The position numbers and the translations under genes were made by a program. From Candidatus Igneacidithiobacillus taupoensis (GTDB lineage: Bacteria > Pseudomonadota > Gammaproteobacteria > Acidithiobacillales > Acidithiobacillaceae), in assembly GCA_021375695.1 (NCBI GenBank), contig JAEPKX010000008.1, forward strand, positions 14,998 to 58,208: DNA of 43,211 nucleotides, in the 5' to 3' direction. The number at the start of each line of letters is the position of its first letter. Position 1 is the stretch's first letter. Below, one piece after another: positions 39,442-43,211 of this stretch. The notes beneath the pieces were generated by a model. It saw nothing but the letters and a program-made list of their open reading frames with translations. It had not been told where the DNA came from and did no database searches.

Positions 39442-40066
39442 TCGACTCATTTTTTGCGATTTTGATGGCACCATCCTGGTGGAGGAAATCTTCCGGGACT
39501 TGCTCACGCACTTTGCCCCCGAGCCGGCTGCCCGAATCCTGCCGGAGATCCTGGCCTTGCGGGTGAGTTTGCGGGAGGGCCTGACGGCGATCCTTGGCAC
39601 CATCCCTTCGCACCGCTGGCCAGAGATGGAGGCCTTTGTTCTGGAAAACAGCCACTTGCGGGCGGGTTTTCCGGAATTCCTGGAGGCCCTCCCCAGGCTT
39701 GGCTGGGAGCTGCTGGTGGTGACCGGGGGGTTTACTTCCATGGCGGAGCTGGTGCTGCGGCCCTTGCGTAGCCAAATCCTCGCTATCCATGGCCTCGAGG
39801 TGGATCTTGGCCAACCCTTTTTGCGCGTCCATTCTTCCTGGGAGGATCAGGAGGAGCTGGTGGCCAAAAAACGAGTTTACGACCACTATGCACCCAGGGA
39901 AGCCCTTTGCATTGGTGATTCCGTCACGGATTTGCGGCTGGCCCGCCAATGCCCCAAGGTCTTTGCTCGCAATGGCCTGATCGGATATCTGGAGCGGGAG
40001 CGACTTCCCTTTACCCCCTTTGTGGATTTTTGGGACCTATTGCGTGCTTTGGAGGCACCATCATGA
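39434..40066 (+). CDS. mtnX: MtnX-like HAD phosphatase (2-hydroxy-3-keto-5-methylthiopentenyl-1-phosphate phosphatase)
   Basis: A 210-residue HAD-family phosphatase, with D9 and D11 in IFCDFDGTILVEE, Thr in LLVVTGGFTSMAE and the metal-binding CIGDSVTDLRLA. The start ATG 39434 lies inside mtnW; the family N-terminus begins there. In the Bacillus-type pathway MtnX dephosphorylates the enol product of MtnW to acireductone. The class alone is broad (SerB-like); the specific role is inferred from the operon. Confidence 0.88.
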   Translation: MADRLIFCDFDGTILVEEIFRDLLTHFAPEPAARILPEILALRVSLREGLTAILGTIPSHRWPEMEAFVLENSHLRAGFPEFLEALPRLGWELLVVTGGFTSMAELVLRPLRSQILAIHGLEVDLGQPFLRVHSSWEDQEELVAKKRVYDHYAPREALCIGDSVTDLRLARQCPKVFARNGLIGYLERERLPFTPFVDFWDLLRALEAPS

Positions 40067-40686
40067 AAGATCTGCGCTCGGCCTTGGCAGCAGCGGCTCG
40101 GGATTTCTATGCACGGGGATGGATGTTGGGAACGGCAGGCAACCTCTCGGCCCGGCGCGATGCCGTAAGTTTTTGGATAACCGCCAGTGGTCGCCCCAAA
40201 GACGCCCTTACTCCCGAAGATTTTGTAGCCGTAGATCTGGACGGACAGCTTTTGGAGTCGGGACAGGAGCGACGTCCCTCGGCCGAAACCAGTATCCATA
40301 GGGTCATCTACCGACATTTCCCCAGTGCCCAGGTGATTTTCCATGTCCATTCGGTGGAGGCCAATCTTTGCGGACATTTTGCCAGGGATGGACGTCTGCG
40401 CCTGCCCCCGTTGGAAATGCTCAAGGGATTGGGTATTGCGGAAGTCGATCCCCAGATCGATCTCCCAGTCTTTCGCAATCATCTGCAGGTGGAGCAGATT
40501 GCCGAAGACATGAATGCAAGTTTCCGTCAAAATCCACCGCGTGTGCCTGGGGCACTCATTCACCTCCATGGGATGACGGCCTGGGGGCCTGGGCTGACCG
40601 AGGCCCGACACCATCTGGAGCTCTTTGAGTTTTGTTTTCGGTATCTATCGATGGCCCGATTGTTGGGTCTTGGAGGAGAGTCATGA
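40063..40686 (+). CDS. mtnB: MtnB, methylthioribulose-1-phosphate dehydratase
   Basis: A class II aldolase-fold zinc enzyme of 207 residues that dehydrates MTRu-1-P to the diketone substrate of MtnW. The zinc histidines are H94 and H96 (VIFHVHSVEAN) with a third in LIHLHGMTAWG. The conserved Glu lies in SAETSIHRVIY. The MtnB-specific opening GTAGNLSAR is present. Placement with mtnD, W and X separates it from fuculose-phosphate aldolase. Overlaps both neighbours by 4 bases. Confidence 0.93.
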   Translation: MKDLRSALAAAARDFYARGWMLGTAGNLSARRDAVSFWITASGRPKDALTPEDFVAVDLDGQLLESGQERRPSAETSIHRVIYRHFPSAQVIFHVHSVEANLCGHFARDGRLRLPPLEMLKGLGIAEVDPQIDLPVFRNHLQVEQIAEDMNASFRQNPPRVPGALIHLHGMTAWGPGLTEARHHLELFEFCFRYLSMARLLGLGGES

Positions 40687-41204
40687 GTCAAGCGTTGCTG
40701 ACGGTCATTGGGGAAGATCGCCCCGGAATCGTGGCGGCCGTAACCCAGGCCCTGTATGCCGCCGATTGCGCTATTGGCGATGCTTCGATGATGCGTTTGG
40801 GGGGGTACTTCACCATTATGCAGGTCATTGAGTACCAACGTGATTTTGGTGCCGTAGAAACAGCCCTGGATCCGGCGGTAAAGCGGCTGAACCTGCGTGT
40901 CCATCTGGATCCCATTCCGAGCCTTCCCCGCCAGGAGGATGTTGCCAATGTACGCGTCACCGTCTATGGCGCGGATCATCCAGGGATCGTGGCCAGTGTA
41001 ACCGATGCCCTGGCCCGGATTGGTTTCAACATCATTGATCTGGAAAGCGAGCGCTCCGGTAACCCAGAGCGACCTATTTATGTCATGGTCATCCAAGGCT
41101 CGGCGCCTGGAGGTACGAAAGCTGTCGCCGATGTTCTGGAACCCCTCAAGATCAGCCAGGGCATCGAAATCACGGTGCATCCAGTGGATACGGTGCTGCT
41201 CTGA
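40683..41204 (+). CDS. Double ACT-domain protein, GcvR-like
   Basis: A 173-residue protein made of two ACT domains (about 5-85 and 92-170). Each opens with the typical DRPGIVAAVTQAL or DHPGIVASVTDALARIGFNI ligand-binding turn. ACT pairs of this GcvR/YpiR type bind amino acids and act as regulators without a DNA-binding domain. The ligand here is unknown; methionine or glycine are possible guesses from the family and context. It overlaps mtnB by 4 bases and def by 1 base. Confidence 0.87.
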   Translation: MSQALLTVIGEDRPGIVAAVTQALYAADCAIGDASMMRLGGYFTIMQVIEYQRDFGAVETALDPAVKRLNLRVHLDPIPSLPRQEDVANVRVTVYGADHPGIVASVTDALARIGFNIIDLESERSGNPERPIYVMVIQGSAPGGTKAVADVLEPLKISQGIEITVHPVDTVLL

Positions 41205-41716
41205 TGGCTGTGCTACCCATCCTTACCTACCCCGATCCCCGTTTGCACCGCAAGGCCGAACCGGTGCAGGAGTTCGATGGAGAATTGCGCCAGTTTGTGA
41301 CCGATTTGACCGAGACCATGTATGCAGGCCCCGGCGGGGTAGGTATTGCCGCCCCGCAAGTGGACCGCTTGCAACGGATTGTGCTGGTGGATGTCCGTCC
41401 CAAGCTTGGTGATGACTGTCATGGTTTGATGATTCTCATCAATCCCGAATTAGTGGCTTGGGAGGGAATGGCGGTGGGACGGGAGGGTTGTATGTCGGTA
41501 CCCGATTTTACGGGCAATGTCATTCGTGCCGAGCGAATCCAGGTCCGGGCCCAGGACGGGGAAGGGCGGGATCGCTTTTACGAGTGCCAGGGCTTCGAGG
41601 CCCGGGCCGTTCAGCACGAGATGGACCACCTCGACGGTCTATTATTTTTGGATCGCCTGGTGTCCCGCAAGACCGATCTTTTTCGTCGTAAACAGTATCA
41701 GCCCAAGAAAAAATAA
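41204..41716 (+). CDS. def: Def, peptide deformylase
   Basis: Removes the formyl group from the N-terminal Met of new proteins, a Fe2+ enzyme. Motif I is GVGIAAPQV (45-53), motif II is EGCMSVP with metal Cys96, and motif III is QHEMDHLDG with H138 and H142. The 170-residue length is normal for the type I enzyme. It overlaps the ACT gene by one base (TGATG). def is more often next to fmt; here it ends a methionine salvage run. Confidence 0.95.
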   Translation: MAVLPILTYPDPRLHRKAEPVQEFDGELRQFVTDLTETMYAGPGGVGIAAPQVDRLQRIVLVDVRPKLGDDCHGLMILINPELVAWEGMAVGREGCMSVPDFTGNVIRAERIQVRAQDGEGRDRFYECQGFEARAVQHEMDHLDGLLFLDRLVSRKTDLFRRKQYQPKKK

Positions 41717-41726
41717 GAAAATGTAA

Positions 41727-41746
41727 GGGGACAAGAAACTTGCCCC
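41727..41746 (-). terminator. Hairpin between def and the AhpD-like gene
   Basis: GGGG-A-CAAG (41727-41735) pairs with CTTG-CCCC (41739-41746), one bulge, loop AAA. On the minus strand it is followed by a T-rich stretch (TTACATTTTCTTATTTTTT-like), so it may end the minus-strand gene. On the plus strand only a few A residues follow. Both converging genes could use it. Confidence 0.45.
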
Positions 41747-41762
41747 CAAATATCCTGACCCC

Positions 41763-42299
41763 TCAACCAGCCTGGTAGGGGGCGACCCGAAAGGTTTCAA
41801 AAAGGATGTCAATGGCCTGGTGCTGGGCACCATGGGCGACGGCATCAAAAATATCCTGATCCGTCCATCCCAGGGAGCGAAGTTGGGCAACCTCCGCATC
41901 CCCGACGCTATGGGGGTTGCGTACGGCTTTGAGAACATAATCCAACAGCCGATTTTCTGCTTCCGCCAGGGGGCCGCGGAGTGGGTCCTGGCGCGCCTGT
42001 TGCAGATCCTCCTTGTTCAGTCCCTCGTTCAAGAGCAGGGCTTCATTGAAGCCGATGCAAAATTGGCAATTCCCTTCTTCGGACAAAATGTAACGTAACA
42101 ATGCCAGGAACTTGCCCGTCAAACGGGGATGCTGGCTAAAATAAGCCAAATTCTGCCATTGACTACGCAGCAGGGCAGGGCTGATGCCAAAGAGTTGCAG
42201 GCCTTCCGGAACTCCCCCAAAGGCCTGTTGGATTTGCTGATAGAGTTCGGCAAGTTCCCCGTGGGCATTTTCAGGGGGGGTCAGTGCAAGGATGGTCAT
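41763..42299 (-). CDS. AhpD-like carboxymuconolactone-decarboxylase-family protein
   Basis: A 178-residue helical protein of the AhpD/CMD fold. The redox pair is C78 and C81 in GNCQFCIGFN. The usual CxxCxxxH motif has Asn85 in place of the His. The preceding EE (74-75) could serve the proton relay. Relatives reduce peroxides or act in electrophile defence, often beside quinone or nitro-reductases. Its start is ATG 42299 with CAGGAG upstream. A good promoter with an embedded palindrome lies directly before it, and an NfsA-type nitroreductase is divergent. Confidence 0.85.
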   Translation of the reverse strand: MTILALTPPENAHGELAELYQQIQQAFGGVPEGLQLFGISPALLRSQWQNLAYFSQHPRLTGKFLALLRYILSEEGNCQFCIGFNEALLLNEGLNKEDLQQARQDPLRGPLAEAENRLLDYVLKAVRNPHSVGDAEVAQLRSLGWTDQDIFDAVAHGAQHQAIDILFETFRVAPYQAG

Positions 42300-42334
42300 G
42301 GGAATCTCCTGGTGAGTGGGAAAAAAGCAGTAAC

Positions 42335-42363
42335 AACATACCGACTGATCGGTATATAGTCAA
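42335..42363 (-). promoter_or_regulatory. Sigma-70 promoter for the AhpD-like gene
   Basis: On the minus strand TTGACT (42358-42363, five of six) is followed by exactly 17 bases and TATGTT (42335-42340). Transcription would begin near 42328, about 28 bases before the ATG. Of the promoters read by eye here it is the best match to consensus. Confidence 0.7.
42338..42355. promoter_or_regulatory. Perfect palindromic operator, TetR-type
   Basis: ATACCGACTGATCGGTAT is a perfect inverted repeat, 7-base arms with a 4-base centre. It fills the spacer and part of the -10 box of the minus-strand promoter, so a bound dimer would block RNA polymerase. Size and arm composition fit TetR-family operators. 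It also lies 82 bases upstream of the nitroreductase ATG and may control both genes. No TetR gene is in the window. Confidence 0.65.
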
Positions 42364-42436
42364 GAAGCAGGGTTTGCCCAGGAAAGATGGTAAAAAATTC
42401 TTTAGAATATCGATATTTTCTTTTGGGAGATTGGTT

Positions 42437-43174
42437 ATGAACCAGGTGATCGATGTATTGCAATCCCATCGCTCCATTCGCCGTTTTCGCCCGGATCCCC
42501 TTCCTGACGGCCTGTTGGAAGAAATCGTCCGTGCTGGGCAACAAGCCCCTACGTCCAGCAACCTGCAGGCTTATCGCATTCTGCGGATCACCGAGCCTGG
42601 GCTGCGCAGCCAACTAGCAGATTGGGCCGGAGCCCAAGAGTACGTCCGCTTGGCACCGGAATTCCTGGTTTTTTGCGCCGACCTGCGGCGGGCGCAAAGG
42701 ATCTGTCAAAGGCAAGAGACCCCTTTTGTAGCGGGGATGACCGAGCATTTTCTGATTGCCACCATCGATGCCGCCTTATGCGCGCAAAATTGCGTCGTTG
42801 CTGCCGAAAGTGAGGGATTGGGGGTTTGTTACATTGGCGCTGTGCGCAATCATCCAGAGGAGATCAGTGAGGCTTTGGCTCTCCCCGAACAGGTCTACCC
42901 GATCTTTGGTTTGTGTTTGGGATACCCAGACCAGGACGTGGAGCGCAAGCCAAGGCTGCCGCTGCGCGCCGTCTTGCAGGAAAACCGCTATTCGGAAGCA
43001 GAAGATGCCGAACTTCTTGCCCAATATGACCAGCAGATGCAGCAGTACTATCAGCATCGAAGTGATCATCAAAAGGACAGCCGTTGGACCCAGGAAGTAG
43101 CCGCCCATGTGGGTCGGGAAGCTAGGCCCCATATGGCTGGTTTTTTGCGTCGGCGAGGTTTTCTCCAGCGCTAA
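42437..43174 (+). CDS. nfsA: NfsA-type NADPH nitroreductase / flavin reductase
   Basis: A 245-residue FMN enzyme of the NfsA/Frp group that transfers two electrons from NADPH to nitro compounds or quinones. The FMN-binding start HRSIRRFRPDPLP, the FLVFCADLRRAQRIC region, AAESEGLGVCYIGAVRN and the PIFGLCLGYPDQD...KPRLPL stretch align well with E. coli NfsA as I remember it. ATG 42437 has GGGAG 8 bases upstream. The divergent AhpD-like gene and shared palindrome suggest common stress control. A short palindrome, AATATCGATATT (42406-42417), lies just before the ribosome-binding site. The last 37 bases of the window hold no gene. Confidence 0.87.
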   Translation: MNQVIDVLQSHRSIRRFRPDPLPDGLLEEIVRAGQQAPTSSNLQAYRILRITEPGLRSQLADWAGAQEYVRLAPEFLVFCADLRRAQRICQRQETPFVAGMTEHFLIATIDAALCAQNCVVAAESEGLGVCYIGAVRNHPEEISEALALPEQVYPIFGLCLGYPDQDVERKPRLPLRAVLQENRYSEAEDAELLAQYDQQMQQYYQHRSDHQKDSRWTQEVAAHVGREARPHMAGFLRRRGFLQR

Positions 43175-43211
43175 TGGTAAGATATCTGGAAAAAAGGCAG
43201 GTTTTGCGCTC

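Overview
The window is about 58% GC by eye, almost completely coding, and on both strands carries long runs of genes that touch or overlap. The gene set is chromosomal housekeeping from a Gram-negative proteobacterium with a full LPS export system. Several features fit an autotrophic acidophile of the Acidithiobacillus type: an NAD-type isocitrate dehydrogenase in an acn-icd-sucCD cluster with no 2-oxoglutarate dehydrogenase genes beside it, a RuBisCO-like protein in a methionine salvage operon, and HprK next to a mannose-type EIIA. The genus is inferred from gene content and remembered sequence features, not from a search.

Region 1 (1-10767, minus strand), transcribed right to left: lptD, surA, an ABC-2 permease without its ATPase, a BolA-family gene, a monothiol glutaredoxin, murA, then hisG-hisD-hisC-hisB-hisH-hisA (hisA runs off the left edge). 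From murA to hisH every junction is a 4-base ATGA overlap. Region 2 (10821-17885, plus strand): amgK-murU (cell-wall sugar recycling), two small unknown genes, kdsD-kdsC (Kdo synthesis), lptC-lptA-lptB (LPS bridge and ATPase) and rpoN. Regions 1 and 2 diverge from about 50 bases and form an envelope hub holding LptA, B, C and D. The slot between the bolA gene and kdsD, which holds the Mla lipid-transport operon in E. coli, here holds the surA-lptD / amgK-murU block known from Pseudomonas.

Region 3 (18071-23551): pyrC on the minus strand splits rpoN from its usual followers hpf-ptsN-hprK-rapZ-EIIA(man); transaldolase follows where HPr and enzyme I might be expected. Region 4 (23548-26248): fabI and a three-LysM lytic transglycosylase on the minus strand, with a divergent promoter region facing gltX. 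Region 5 (26249-35262, plus): gltX, then aconitase, NAD-type icd, sucC, a small tail-anchored protein gene, sucD, glutamine-dependent nadE and glnB. This is a compact unit joining 2-oxoglutarate production, NAD synthesis and PII nitrogen sensing. Region 6 (35263-41716): bamD on the minus strand, then rluD-pgeF-mtnD-mtnW-mtnX-mtnB-ACT protein-def, eight plus-strand genes with no untranslated base between them. Four of these form the Bacillus-style lower methionine salvage pathway, including the RuBisCO-like enolase, and the chain ends in peptide deformylase. Region 7 (41727-43174): divergent AhpD-like and NfsA-type nitroreductase genes flanking an 18-base palindrome that lies inside a good sigma-70 promoter. 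This is a likely electrophile or redox-stress switch whose repressor gene is not in the window.

I saw no rRNA, tRNA, CRISPR array, insertion sequence or prophage gene, and no gene-free stretch longer than about 230 bases. Gene identities rest on recognised motifs and synteny; promoters and operators are read by eye.
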